Below, in pieces: positions 12,142 to 20,094 of a stretch of 64,000 bases of DNA. The stretch lies in assembly GCF_021341785.1 (NCBI RefSeq), contig NZ_JAJTTF010000002.1:124001-188000 (forward strand). The letters are read 5' to 3'. Source of the DNA: Microbacterium sp. Au-Mic1. Lineage in GTDB: Bacteria > Actinomycetota > Actinomycetes > Actinomycetales > Microbacteriaceae. How positions within the stretch are numbered: the stretch's first letter is position 1; every line of letters starts with the position of its first letter. Position numbers and translations under genes: made by a program. Under the pieces are notes generated by a model. That model saw only the letters and a program-made list of their open reading frames with translations. It was not told the origin of the DNA and ran no database searches.

Positions 12142-12147
12142 TAGGAT
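12142..12147 (+). promoter_or_regulatory. -10 box of a leaderless transcript (TAGGAT)
   Basis: TAGGAT is followed by exactly six bases and then the ATG at 12154, the spacing expected if transcription starts at the A of the start codon. No Shine-Dalgarno sequence is present. Confidence 0.65.
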
Positions 12148-12153
12148 GACGCC

Positions 12154-12831
12154 ATGGCAGTCACCGACGAGGCGATCGAGAAGATCAAGGCGATGATCGT
12201 GTCGGGCGAGCTCGGCCCCGGCGATCGCCTGCCGCCGGAGAAGGAGCTCGCCGAGCGGCTCGGCCTGAGCCGCAACTCGATGCGGGAGGCCGTCAAGGCG
12301 CTCGAGGTGATCCGCGTCCTCGACGTGCGTCGCGGTGACGGTACCTACGTGACGAGCCTCGAACCGCACCTGCTGCTCGAGGCGATCAGCTTCGTCATCG
12401 ACATGCACGATGACGACTCGCTGCTCGAGTTGTTCGCCGTGCGTCGCATGCTCGAATCCCAGGCCACCGGCCTCGCCGCCACGCACGGCGACAGCGAGGC
12501 GATCGCCGCCCTGCAGGCCGAGGTCGCCGGCATCGACGCGGGCGTCTCGATCGACGATCTCGTCGCGCACGACATCCGCTTCCACCAGGACATCGTGCGG
12601 ATGACCGGCAACGGCTACCTGGCGAGCCTCATCGACAGCCTGTCGAGTCAGACCATCCGCGCCCGGGTGTGGCGCGGCCTCACCGAGCAGGGCGCCGTCG
12701 AGCGCACTCTCTCGGAGCACCGGGCCATCGCCGACGCGATCGCGCAGCACGACCCCTCGCTCGCCACCTCGCTCGCCACCGCACACATCGCGGGTGTGGA
12801 GCGCTGGCTGCGCCAGGCCGCCCAGGCCTGA
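12154..12831 (+). CDS. FCD-type GntR transcriptional regulator, probable fucose-regulon repressor
   Basis: 225 residues. An N-terminal winged helix (about 8-72) contains the GntR pattern GDRLPPEKELAERLGLSRNSMREAVKALEVIRVLDVRRGDGTYV. A C-terminal all-helical FCD domain (about 90-220) has DIRFHQDIVRMTGN and the late EHRAIADAI motif, with Asp/His residues that usually bind metal and effector. It is embedded in the fucose locus and divergent from fuconolactonase. The same 11-bp palindrome stands before it and before both other divergent units, so it is the best candidate to bind there, probably responding to a fucose-pathway acid. Leaderless start. Confidence 0.88.
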   Translation: MAVTDEAIEKIKAMIVSGELGPGDRLPPEKELAERLGLSRNSMREAVKALEVIRVLDVRRGDGTYVTSLEPHLLLEAISFVIDMHDDDSLLELFAVRRMLESQATGLAATHGDSEAIAALQAEVAGIDAGVSIDDLVAHDIRFHQDIVRMTGNGYLASLIDSLSSQTIRARVWRGLTEQGAVERTLSEHRAIADAIAQHDPSLATSLATAHIAGVERWLRQAAQA

Positions 12832-12856
12832 GCCGGGCGGCCCGGCGCGGTGTCGG

Positions 12857-13609
12857 CTACTCCGCCCGGAGGCGCAGCTGGGCCATGCCGCCGTCGACCT
12901 CGATGAAGGTGCCGGTGGTGGATCCGGACGCAGGGCTGACGAGGTACAGCACGGCGCCCGCGACCTCGTCCGGCGAGACCAGACGACCGTGCGGCTGACG
13001 GGCGTTGAGGGCGGCGCGCTCCGCGACGGGGTCGGCGGCGGAGTCGAGCAGACGCCCGACCCACGGGGTGTCGGCCGTACCGGGGTTGACGGCGTTCACC
13101 CGGATGCCTTCTCGGAGGTGATCGGCTGCCATCGCCCTGGTGAGCGCCGAGACGGCGCCCTTCGACGCGGAGTAGAGCGCGCGCTGCGGCAGCCCGGTGG
13201 TCGAGGCGATCGAGGCGGTGTTGCAGATCGCCGCGGCGGGGGAGTTCCGCAGCCACGGCAGCGCTGCGGCCGAGACGCGGGCGATGCCCGTCACGTTGAT
13301 CGAGAGCACGCGGGCCCACTCGTCGTCGCCGTTCGCCGTGATGTCGCCCTGAGCGCCGATCCCGGCGTTGTTCACGACGATGTCGATGCGGCCGAACCGC
13401 TCGCCGATCGCGGCGACGGCCGTGTCCACGCTCGCGCGGTCCGACACGTCGGCCGTGAAGGCGGCGAAGCGCGGATCCGCGCCGGCCACGTCGCGGTCGA
13501 GCACGGCGACCTGCGCGCCCTGATCGTGCAGCTGCGCGGCGATCGCCGCGCCGATCCCGGATGCGCCGCCCGTGACGATCGCGACGAGTCCTTCGACCTG
13601 ACCGGTCAT
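12857..13609 (-). CDS. SDR oxidoreductase, probable 2-keto-3-deoxy-L-fuconate dehydrogenase
   Basis: Expected to oxidise 2-keto-3-deoxy-L-fuconate with NAD+ to the 2,4-diketo acid, the fifth step of the pathway. 250 residues, a classical short-chain dehydrogenase. Cofactor motif TGGASGIG is at 13-20, NNAG at 80-83, and the catalytic residues are about S133, Y146 and K150 (YSASK). The C-terminus ends in the common FIEVDGG segment. The ATG at 13609 overlaps the stop of the FAH hydrolase gene by four bases, so the two are coupled and probably act in sequence. The substrate is assigned from context only. Confidence 0.83.
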   Translation of the reverse strand: MTGQVEGLVAIVTGGASGIGAAIAAQLHDQGAQVAVLDRDVAGADPRFAAFTADVSDRASVDTAVAAIGERFGRIDIVVNNAGIGAQGDITANGDDEWARVLSINVTGIARVSAAALPWLRNSPAAAICNTASIASTTGLPQRALYSASKGAVSALTRAMAADHLREGIRVNAVNPGTADTPWVGRLLDSAADPVAERAALNARQPHGRLVSPDEVAGAVLYLVSPASGSTTGTFIEVDGGMAQLRLRAE

Positions 13610-14466
13610 GCCTGTGCCTCCCATGCGATGAACTCCTGACGCTGGCCGCCCAGCCCCTCGATGTCGATCTCGACGACGTCCCCGGCGCGCAGGTACGGGA
13701 ACTTCCCGCCGAACGCGACGCCCTGCGGTGTGCCGGTGAGGATGAGGTCTCCCGGCTCGAGCGTCATGTACTGCGAGATGTGGTGCACGATCTCCGCGAC
13801 GGAGAAGATCATGTCGTTCGTGTTCGAGTCCTGGCGCGGCTCGCCGTTCACGAAGCTGCGCAGCCGCAGGTTCTGCACGTCGACCTCGTCAGGCGTGACG
13901 AGCCACGGGCCGGTCGGGTTGAACCCGAACGCGGCCTTGCCCTTCGACCACTGCCCGCCGGAGACCTCCATCTGGAAAGCCCGTTCGGAGACGTCGTTGC
14001 AGACGACGTAGCCGGCGATGTGCGCGGCGGAGTCGGCGGGGGAGTCGAGGTAGGCGGCGCGGGATCCGATCACGATGCCGAGCTCCACCTCCCAGTCGGT
14101 CTTCTCGCTGCCCCGCGGGATGGTCACGGCGTCGTCGGGGCCGACGACCGTGTTCGGGGTCTTCAGGAACAGGATCGGGACCGTGGGTGGTTCGGCGCCC
14201 GACTCGCGGGCGTGCGCGGCGTAGTTCTGTCCCACGCAGATGACGGCACCGGGACGCGCGATCGGCGCTCCGGTGCGGAACGCGTCCGCGTCGCTCAGTT
14301 CGGGGAGGGTGCCTGCGTCGAGGGCGGCACGCGTGCGGCCCACGGGGTCGGCGGCGAGGAAATCGCCGTTCACATCGGAGGTCACGGGCCGAAGATCGTA
14401 CGTACGGTCTTCGGCGATGACGACCGGGATCTCGGATCCGGGGTCGCCCAGACGCGCGAACTTCAT
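13606..14466 (-). CDS. FAH-family hydrolase, probable 2,4-diketo-3-deoxy-L-fuconate hydrolase
   Basis: Expected to split 2,4-diketo-3-deoxy-L-fuconate into pyruvate and lactate, the last pathway step. 286 residues. The fumarylacetoacetase C-terminal domain covers about 70-280: ICVGQNYAAHARESG with the catalytic His, metal ligands in DWEVELGIVIG and VVCNDVSERAFQ, and the closing LILTGTPQGVAFG. It is first in a minus-strand operon with the SDR gene, divergent from fuconate dehydratase across a shared promoter/operator region. A ribosome site (AGGAGA) precedes the ATG at 14466. The exact substrate is inferred from the neighbouring pathway genes. Confidence 0.85.
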   Translation of the reverse strand: MKFARLGDPGSEIPVVIAEDRTYDLRPVTSDVNGDFLAADPVGRTRAALDAGTLPELSDADAFRTGAPIARPGAVICVGQNYAAHARESGAEPPTVPILFLKTPNTVVGPDDAVTIPRGSEKTDWEVELGIVIGSRAAYLDSPADSAAHIAGYVVCNDVSERAFQMEVSGGQWSKGKAAFGFNPTGPWLVTPDEVDVQNLRLRSFVNGEPRQDSNTNDMIFSVAEIVHHISQYMTLEPGDLILTGTPQGVAFGGKFPYLRAGDVVEIDIEGLGGQRQEFIAWEAQA

Positions 14467-14535
14467 GATTCTCCTGCCTTCTCACGGGGATGGGCGGATC
14501 CGCCGTCGGAACGACGCGAGCGGATGCATCCCGCG

Positions 14536-14569
14536 TTGACAGTATAGACATCCGATGTTTACACTCCAA
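14536..14569. promoter_or_regulatory. Overlapping divergent promoters with fucose operator copy 2
   Basis: Plus strand: -35 TTGACA (14536-14541) and -10 TACACT (14560-14565), spacer 18. Minus strand: -35 TTGGAG (reverse complement of 14564-14569) and -10 TATACT (reverse complement of 14541-14546), spacer 17. The palindrome ACATCCGATGT (14548-14558) lies inside both spacers, so one bound regulator would shut off both operons. Confidence 0.8.
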
Positions 14570-14633
14570 CTGTCGAGGAACGATCCGGCCGTCTGCGCCG
14601 CTGCCCCGACTTCAGGCCCAGAACAGGAGAACC

Positions 14634-15941
14634 GTGAGCCGCATCGTCGCGCTGGAGACCAGCGACATTCGATTCCCCACCTCGCTCAGCCTCGACGGCT
14701 CCGACGCGATGAACCCCGACCCCGACTACTCCGCGGCGTACGTGATCGTGCGCACCGACGCGGCGGACGGCATCGAAGGACACGCGTTCGTGTTCACGAT
14801 CGGCCGTGGCAACGACGTGCAGGTCGCGGGCATTGACGCGCTCTCCGGGCACCTCGTCGGCCGTGAGTTGGAGCCGCTGCTCGACGACATGGGGGGCACG
14901 TTCCGGGAGATCATCGGCGATTCGCAGCTGCGCTGGCTCGGTCCGGAGAAGGGCGTCATGCAGATGGCGATCGGCGCCGTGATCAATGCCCTGTGGGACA
15001 TCAAGGCCAAGCGCGCCGGGCTTCCGCTGTGGCTGCTCCTCGCCCGGATGACGCCAGAGGAGATCGTCGACCTCGTCGACTTCCGCTACCTCACCAACGC
15101 CCTCACCCGTGAGGATGCGCTGGCGATCCTGCGCGACGCCGAGGCGGGCCGGGCCGAACGCGAGCAGCAGCTGCTCGCGACCGGCTACCCGGGCTACACC
15201 ACGAGCCCCGGGTGGCTGGGCTACTCGGACGAGAAGCTCGAGCGCCTCACCCGAGAGGCGATGGCCGACGGCTTCACGCAGATCAAGCTCAAGGTCGGTG
15301 CCGATCTCGATGACGACATCCGCCGGTTCCGCAAGGCCCGCGAGGTCTGCGGTCCCGACTTCCCCATCGCGATCGACGCGAACCAGCGCTGGGAGGTGTC
15401 CGAGGCGATCGCCTGGGTGAACGCGCTCGCCGAGTTCCACCCCGCCTGGATCGAGGAGCCGACCAGCCCCGACGACGTGCTCGGGCATGCCGAGATCGCC
15501 CGGGGCGTCGCGCCGATCCGGGTCGCGACCGGCGAGCATGCGCAGAACCGGATGATCTTCAAGCAGCTGCTGCAGGCCGAGGCGATCCAGGTCATGCAGA
15601 TCGACGCGGTGCGCGTGGCGGGCGTGAACGAGAACATCGCGAACCTGCTTCTCGCTGCGAAGTTCGGCGTGCCGGTGTGCCCGCACGCCGGCGGCGTGGG
15701 GCTGTGCGAGGCCGTGCAGCACCTGTCCATGTTCGACTTCGTCGCGGTCTCGGGCACCCGCGAAGGGCGCATGATCGAGTACGTGGATCACCTGCACGAG
15801 CACTTCGTGGTGCCGACCGACATCCGGGGCGGCTCCTACTCCGCGCCGACGGCACCCGGCAACGGCATGGAGATGAAGGCTGCCAGCCGCGCCGAGTTCA
15901 CCTGGACCGGCGAGCGCCGCGAGGCGGGCGCGCATGTCTGA
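14634..15941 (+). CDS. L-fuconate dehydratase (enolase superfamily)
   Basis: Dehydrates L-fuconate to 2-keto-3-deoxy-L-fuconate. 435 residues, the length expected for this mandelate-racemase-group enzyme. The catalytic KxK is at K218/K220 (FTQIKLKVG), metal ligands are D248 (IAIDANQRW), E274 ([10 protein letters not shown]) and E301 (ATGEHAQNR), and the general His is H351 ([16 protein letters not shown]). The GTG at 14634 follows GGAGAACC and yields the family N-terminus ([16 protein letters not shown]). The open frame continues upstream to 14490 but is not needed. It overlaps the downstream aldo-keto reductase by eight bases, the first of a four-gene plus-strand operon. Confidence 0.93.
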   Translation: MSRIVALETSDIRFPTSLSLDGSDAMNPDPDYSAAYVIVRTDAADGIEGHAFVFTIGRGNDVQVAGIDALSGHLVGRELEPLLDDMGGTFREIIGDSQLRWLGPEKGVMQMAIGAVINALWDIKAKRAGLPLWLLLARMTPEEIVDLVDFRYLTNALTREDALAILRDAEAGRAEREQQLLATGYPGYTTSPGWLGYSDEKLERLTREAMADGFTQIKLKVGADLDDDIRRFRKAREVCGPDFPIAIDANQRWEVSEAIAWVNALAEFHPAWIEEPTSPDDVLGHAEIARGVAPIRVATGEHAQNRMIFKQLLQAEAIQVMQIDAVRVAGVNENIANLLLAAKFGVPVCPHAGGVGLCEAVQHLSMFDFVAVSGTREGRMIEYVDHLHEHFVVPTDIRGGSYSAPTAPGNGMEMKAASRAEFTWTGERREAGAHV

Positions 15942-16914
15942 GCCCGTCGGAGCCGTTGCTCTGTCCGCGATCCCGGCCCTCGGCTACGGTGCGGCGAACG
16001 TCGGAAACCTGTTCCGCGCGCTCACCGACGACGAGGCCTGGGCCGTGCTGGACGCCGCGTGGGAGAGCGGGATCCGCCTGTACGACACCGCGCCGCACTA
16101 CGGGCTGGGGCTCTCGGAGCGCCGGCTGGGCGCGTTCCTGCAGACCAAGCCGCGAGACGAGTACGTGCTCTCGACCAAGGCGGGGCGCCTGCTGCGCCCG
16201 AACCCCGAACACGTCGCGGGCGGACTCGACACGGCGAACGACTTCCACGTCCCGGATGAGCTGCAGCGGGTCTGGGACTTCTCGGAGGCGGGGATCCGCG
16301 CCAGCCTCGACGAGTCACGCGAGCGCCTGGGCATCGAGCGGATCGACATCCTCTACCTGCACGACCCGGAGCGCCATGATCTCGACCTGGCGCTCGCCGA
16401 GGCGTTCCCCGCGCTCGAGGAGCTGCGCGCAGAGGGGCAGGTGGGCCGGATCGGCATCGGATCCATGACCGCCGACGCGCTCACCGCCGCGGTGCGCTCG
16501 GCCGACCTCGACACGATCATGGTCGCCGGACGGTACACCCTGCTCGAGCAACCGGCGGCCGTCGACGTGATCCCGGCGTGCGTCGAGCGCGGCACCGACA
16601 TCGTCGCCGCCTCGGTGTTCAACTCCGGACTGCTCGCGCAGAGCGAGCCGCGCCGTGACGGCCGCTACGAGTACGGGGCGCTGCCGGACGATCTCTGGCA
16701 GCGGCTCACCCGGATCGCCGAGATCTGCCGCGCGCACGATGTGCCGCTGCCCGCCGCCGCGATACAGTTCCCGCTGCAGTCCCCGGCCGTGGCCTCGGTC
16801 GTGGTCGGCGGAAGCCGGCCCGAGCAGCTCCGCCAGAACGCCCAGCTCGCCGCGCTCGACATTCCGGCGGATCTCTGGCGCGAACTCGCGACCGAGACGC
16901 TCATCCCGGCGTGA
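15934..16914 (+). CDS. Aldo/keto reductase, probable L-fucose dehydrogenase
   Basis: Oxidises L-fucose with NAD(P)+ to L-fuconolactone, the entry step of the non-phosphorylating route. 326 residues. The AKR tetrad is visible: D51 and Y56 in [14 protein letters not shown]82 in STKAG, and H143 in [10 protein letters not shown]-terminal nucleotide-binding region includes [14 protein letters not shown]. This matches the D-threo-aldose/L-fucose dehydrogenase branch. It overlaps fuconate dehydratase by eight bases and precedes fucU by 39, so three consecutive pathway functions are co-transcribed. Substrate assignment rests on family resemblance plus location. Confidence 0.87.
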   Translation: MSEPVGAVALSAIPALGYGAANVGNLFRALTDDEAWAVLDAAWESGIRLYDTAPHYGLGLSERRLGAFLQTKPRDEYVLSTKAGRLLRPNPEHVAGGLDTANDFHVPDELQRVWDFSEAGIRASLDESRERLGIERIDILYLHDPERHDLDLALAEAFPALEELRAEGQVGRIGIGSMTADALTAAVRSADLDTIMVAGRYTLLEQPAAVDVIPACVERGTDIVAASVFNSGLLAQSEPRRDGRYEYGALPDDLWQRLTRIAEICRAHDVPLPAAAIQFPLQSPAVASVVVGGSRPEQLRQNAQLAALDIPADLWRELATETLIPA

Positions 16915-16953
16915 ATGCCGCCCGGACCGACAGCCACGGACGAAGGGAGCGAC

Positions 16954-17373
16954 ATGCTCGAAGGAATCAACCCTCTGCTCACCGGTGAGCTGCTGCTGCA
17001 CCTCGATCGGATGGGGCACTCGGATGCGGTCGTCGTGGCCGATGCGCACTTCCCGGCGTGGGCGCTCGGCGAGCGCGTCGTGGACCTGCCCGGCACGACG
17101 ACGCCGGCCGTGGTCGCCGCGATCCGTTCGGTGCTGCCTCTCGACGACGCCCCGGGCATCGACCTCATGGAGTCGGCCGACGCGACCGTGCTCGACGTGC
17201 AGCGTGAGCTCATGGCGGCCGCCGGCACCGATCAGCACAGCACGCGCTTCGTGGAGCGCTTCGCGTACTACGAGGTCGCGAAGGGCGCCTACCTCATGGT
17301 GCGAACGGGGGAGACCCGCAAATACGGCAATGCGCTGCTGCGCAAGGGCGTCGTCGGGCACCCTTCCGCCTGA
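16954..17373 (+). CDS. fucU: L-fucose mutarotase (RbsD/FucU family)
   Basis: Interconverts alpha and beta anomers of L-fucose so that the dehydrogenase receives its preferred form. 139 residues, typical. The start MLEGINPLLTGELLLHLDRMGHSDAVVVADAHFPA carries the catalytic His near residue 22 and an Asp near 30. The late segment RFAYYEVAKGAYLMVRTGETRKYGNALLRKG holds the conserved Tyr/Arg sugar-binding residues. The ATG at 16954 is preceded by GAAGGGAG; the frame is open upstream to 16915 without a ribosome site. It lies between fucose dehydrogenase and a fucosidase, in keeping with handling fucose released inside the cell. Confidence 0.93.
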   Translation: MLEGINPLLTGELLLHLDRMGHSDAVVVADAHFPAWALGERVVDLPGTTTPAVVAAIRSVLPLDDAPGIDLMESADATVLDVQRELMAAAGTDQHSTRFVERFAYYEVAKGAYLMVRTGETRKYGNALLRKGVVGHPSA

Positions 17374-17406
17374 GCCCACCCACCGAGATCAGGAGAAGAG
17401 GCAGAG

Positions 17407-18675
17407 ATGCGACAGCAGTGGTTCGACGAGGCCCGGTTCGGGATGTTCGTGCACTTCGGCCTGTACAGCGGCGCCGCCCGGCACGAGTGGGTGCAGAACT
17501 ACGAGCGCCTGACGGCCGAGGAGTACCGCGCCTACTTCGACCACTTCGACCCCGACCTCTTCGACGCGGCCGCGCTCGCGCGCCGTGCGAAGGCCACGGG
17601 GATAGGCTACGTGGTGCTCACCACGAAGCACCACGACGGGTTCTGCCTGTGGGATTCGGCGCTCACCGACTACACCTCGGTCACCGCCTGCGGGCGCGAC
17701 CTCGTGCGCGAGTACGTCGACGCCCTGCGGGCGGAGGGACTGCGCGTGGGCCTCTACCACTCGCTCATCGACTGGCATCATCCGGACTTCACGGTGGACG
17801 CCAACCACCCTCGTCGCGACGACGCGATCGAGCACGAGCGCAACGGCGAGCGGGACATGGACCGCTACCGCACGTATCTGCACGGCCAGGTGCGTGAACT
17901 GCTCACGCAGTACGGCGACATCGACTACCTGTTCTTCGACTTCACCTATCCCGAGGCCCAGGGCGGCTGGGCGGGCAAGGGGCCGGACGACTGGGATGCG
18001 GAGACGCTCCTCGCGCTCTGCCGCGAACTCCAGCCGCAGATGCTCGTGAACGACCGTCTCGGGATCCCTGCGGACTTCGTCACCCCGGAGCAGTACCAGC
18101 CGACCGCGCCGATCCTCGTGGACGGCGTCCCGCAGGTGTGGGAGGCCTGCCAGACGATCAACGGATCCTGGGGATATCACCGCGACAACCACGACCAGAA
18201 ATCGGCCGTGCTGCTCGCGCAGATGCTCGCCGACTCGGTGTCGATGGACGGCAACATGCTGCTCAACATCGGTCCGGACGGCCGCGGGAGCATCGCCCCG
18301 CGCGACGAGGCCGTGCTCGCGGCGCTCGGCGAGTGGATGCGGCTGCACCGCGACGCGATCGTGGGCGCCGGTCATGCCCCCTTCGCCGCACCCCGCGAGG
18401 GCGTCTACACCCGCCGCGGAGACCGCCTCTACCTGCACCTGTTCTCCTGGCCGCTCGGCTATGTGCACCTCGACGGGCTCGCCGACCGGGTGACCTACGC
18501 GCGTCTGCTGAACGACGGATCCTGGCTGAAGACCTCGGTGACGGATCCGGAGCAGGAGGCGACGCTGATGACGCCGGCTGGGGAGCAGGAGGGCACGCTC
18601 ACGGTGCACCTGCCGGTGCGGCGCCCGGACGTGCTGATCCCGGTCATCGAACTGACCCTCGCGCCCGGAGCCTGA
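17407..18675 (+). CDS. Alpha-L-fucosidase, GH29, cytoplasmic
   Basis: Releases L-fucose from imported fucosides. 422 residues without a signal peptide, so it acts in the cytoplasm. GH29 marks: FGMFVHFGLYSGA near the N-terminus, TTKHHDGFCLWDS at 73-84, the probable nucleophile D178 in DIDYLFFDFTYPE, and MLLNIGPDGRG near 278. A short C-terminal beta-rich domain follows (about 330-422). It has an AGGAG site before the ATG and is last in the operon dehydratase - dehydrogenase - mutarotase - fucosidase. A second, different GH29 gene lies at 25873, suggesting distinct linkage preferences. Confidence 0.92.
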   Translation: MRQQWFDEARFGMFVHFGLYSGAARHEWVQNYERLTAEEYRAYFDHFDPDLFDAAALARRAKATGIGYVVLTTKHHDGFCLWDSALTDYTSVTACGRDLVREYVDALRAEGLRVGLYHSLIDWHHPDFTVDANHPRRDDAIEHERNGERDMDRYRTYLHGQVRELLTQYGDIDYLFFDFTYPEAQGGWAGKGPDDWDAETLLALCRELQPQMLVNDRLGIPADFVTPEQYQPTAPILVDGVPQVWEACQTINGSWGYHRDNHDQKSAVLLAQMLADSVSMDGNMLLNIGPDGRGSIAPRDEAVLAALGEWMRLHRDAIVGAGHAPFAAPREGVYTRRGDRLYLHLFSWPLGYVHLDGLADRVTYARLLNDGSWLKTSVTDPEQEATLMTPAGEQEGTLTVHLPVRRPDVLIPVIELTLAPGA

Positions 18676-18678
18676 GCC

Positions 18679-18711
18679 GCCGCGCCCGGCGCCGTCCGAG
18701 GCGGGCGCGGC
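18679..18711. terminator. Bidirectional hairpin between convergent genes
   Basis: GCCGCGCCCG (18679-18688) and CGGGCGCGGC (18702-18711) form a perfect 10-bp stem with a 13-base loop, between the fucosidase stop and the convergent ROK regulator stop. No T-tract. Confidence 0.6.
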
Positions 18712-18719
18712 ATCGGGTC

Positions 18720-19883
18720 TCAGGCGACGGGGTCGACCAGCTCCATCGCGAGGCGTGCGGCGCCGTACAGCGCCGCATCCGGGCCGGTCTGCGCGGACTC
18801 GATCCGCAGCGTCTGCGTGGCCAGCGGATGGCAGGCCTCGTACACACGGCTGCGGACCGCGGCGAGGAAGGGCTCGCTCGCGCTCATGCTTCCCGTGAGG
18901 AACACGGCGTGCGGATTGAAGAAGTTGACGACGCCGGACAGCACCTGACCGAGGTGCGTGCCGGCCGTGCGCACCAGCGTGGTCGCGATCGGATCGCCGT
19001 TGCGGGCGAGCTCCAGCACGTCCGCGGCGCCGGTGACGGCGACGCCGCGCTCCCGCATCTGGCGGACGAGTCCCGCGCCGCTCGCGATCGTCTCGAGGCA
19101 GCCGTGGTTGCCGCAGGAGCACGGGATGTCCGCGGCTTCCGCGACCCGCGTGTGCGTGATGTCTCCGGCCGCAGCGGTGGCTCCGCGATGCACGGCGCCC
19201 GCCACGACGATGCCGCTGCCGATCGCCGTTCCCGCCTTGACCGTGATGCTGTGCTGGTCGCGCGTGAGACTGCGGTGGTGCTCACCCAGCGCCATGAGGT
19301 TCGCGTCGTTGTCAACCACGGCCGGGACGCCGAAGCGCTCTGTCAGCGCCTCGCCGACTCGGAATCCGGGCCAGCCGGGCATGCGGGAGGGCTGATCCAC
19401 GCTTCCGGTCTCGAAGTTGACGGGTCCCGGGAGTGCGATGCCCACAGCTCGGATGTCTGCGCCCGCGGCGAGCTCGCGCAGGCCGGCCTCGACGAGTGTG
19501 AGCGTCGCCTCGGGGCCGTCCGCGATCGTGATCGGGATCGTCGCCGTCCGCTCGAGGTGACCGCCGAGATCGAGCAACCCGAGTCGGGCATGCTCGCCAC
19601 CGAGTTCCGCAGCCAGCACGCGGTGCGGCGTGCCGCCGAGGGACAGCCTCCGAGCGCGCCTCCCGCCAGAGGACTGCGCCTGGCCGTTCTCCCGCAGGAT
19701 TCCGGCGTCGACGAGCTCCTGCACCCGCAGGGAGACGGTGGAGGGCGCGATGCCCAGCAGGCGGGCGAGATCCGAGCGGGACAGTGCCTCTCCGCGCGTC
19801 ACCAGCTCGACGATCTGCCGGGCGTGGTCACCGGATGCCGGGGGTTCGCGGCGGTCGGGGGACCGGTCTGCCGAACGTGCCAT
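18720..19883 (-). CDS. ROK-family transcriptional repressor
   Basis: 387 residues. An N-terminal winged helix (about 18-68: RQIVELVTRGEALSRSDLARLLGIAPSTVSLRVQELVDAGILRENG) is joined to a ROK sugar-kinase-like domain with GIALPGPVNFETG, AVVDNDANLMALGEHH and the zinc motif CSCGNHGCLETIASG near 240-254. Such proteins repress sugar operons until a sugar or sugar phosphate binds. It is divergent from the fucoside ABC importer, and two palindromes lie in the shared 211-base promoter region: the fucose operator (19975) and a different repeat (20040-20061). It probably controls the importer operon. Confidence 0.9.
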   Translation of the reverse strand: MARSADRSPDRREPPASGDHARQIVELVTRGEALSRSDLARLLGIAPSTVSLRVQELVDAGILRENGQAQSSGGRRARRLSLGGTPHRVLAAELGGEHARLGLLDLGGHLERTATIPITIADGPEATLTLVEAGLRELAAGADIRAVGIALPGPVNFETGSVDQPSRMPGWPGFRVGEALTERFGVPAVVDNDANLMALGEHHRSLTRDQHSITVKAGTAIGSGIVVAGAVHRGATAAAGDITHTRVAEAADIPCSCGNHGCLETIASGAGLVRQMRERGVAVTGAADVLELARNGDPIATTLVRTAGTHLGQVLSGVVNFFNPHAVFLTGSMSASEPFLAAVRSRVYEACHPLATQTLRIESAQTGPDAALYGAARLAMELVDPVA

Positions 19884-19974
19884 GACACTTCCTTCGAGGT
19901 CGAATGAAGATCACTCTAGTGGCGATGTCGCCGTGGATCCGGATTCATCACGGAATTCTCACGATCCCAGCCAG

Positions 19975-19985
19975 ACATCCGATGT
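19975..19985. promoter_or_regulatory. Fucose regulon operator, copy 3
   Basis: ACATCCGATGT, identical to the copies at 12118 and 14548, between the ROK repressor and the importer operon. AGCC/GGCT-like bases on both sides (CCAG upstream, CGGCTGG downstream) extend the symmetry. It links the importer to the same regulator as the catabolic genes. Confidence 0.72.
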
Positions 19986-20039
19986 TCGGCTGGCAATTCG
20001 CGCGGGCCTCTGACAAGATGAGGGCATAACCCCGAATTA

Positions 20040-20061
20040 CTTCGTTCGATCTCAAACGAAG
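20040..20061. promoter_or_regulatory. Candidate ROK repressor operator
   Basis: CTTCGTT (20040-20046) and AACGAAG (20055-20061) are perfect inverted arms separated by eight bases, 34 bases before the solute-binding-protein start. AT-rich inverted repeats of this size are usual ROK sites, and a ROK repressor is encoded divergently. The assignment is inferred. Confidence 0.55.
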
Positions 20062-20094
20062 CATGGATCTGTTCGTGCCTGAGGAGGCATTTCA

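Noticed and set aside
18720..19883. Annotation as a glucokinase
   Set aside because: The N-terminal winged helix shows it to be a ROK repressor rather than an enzyme.
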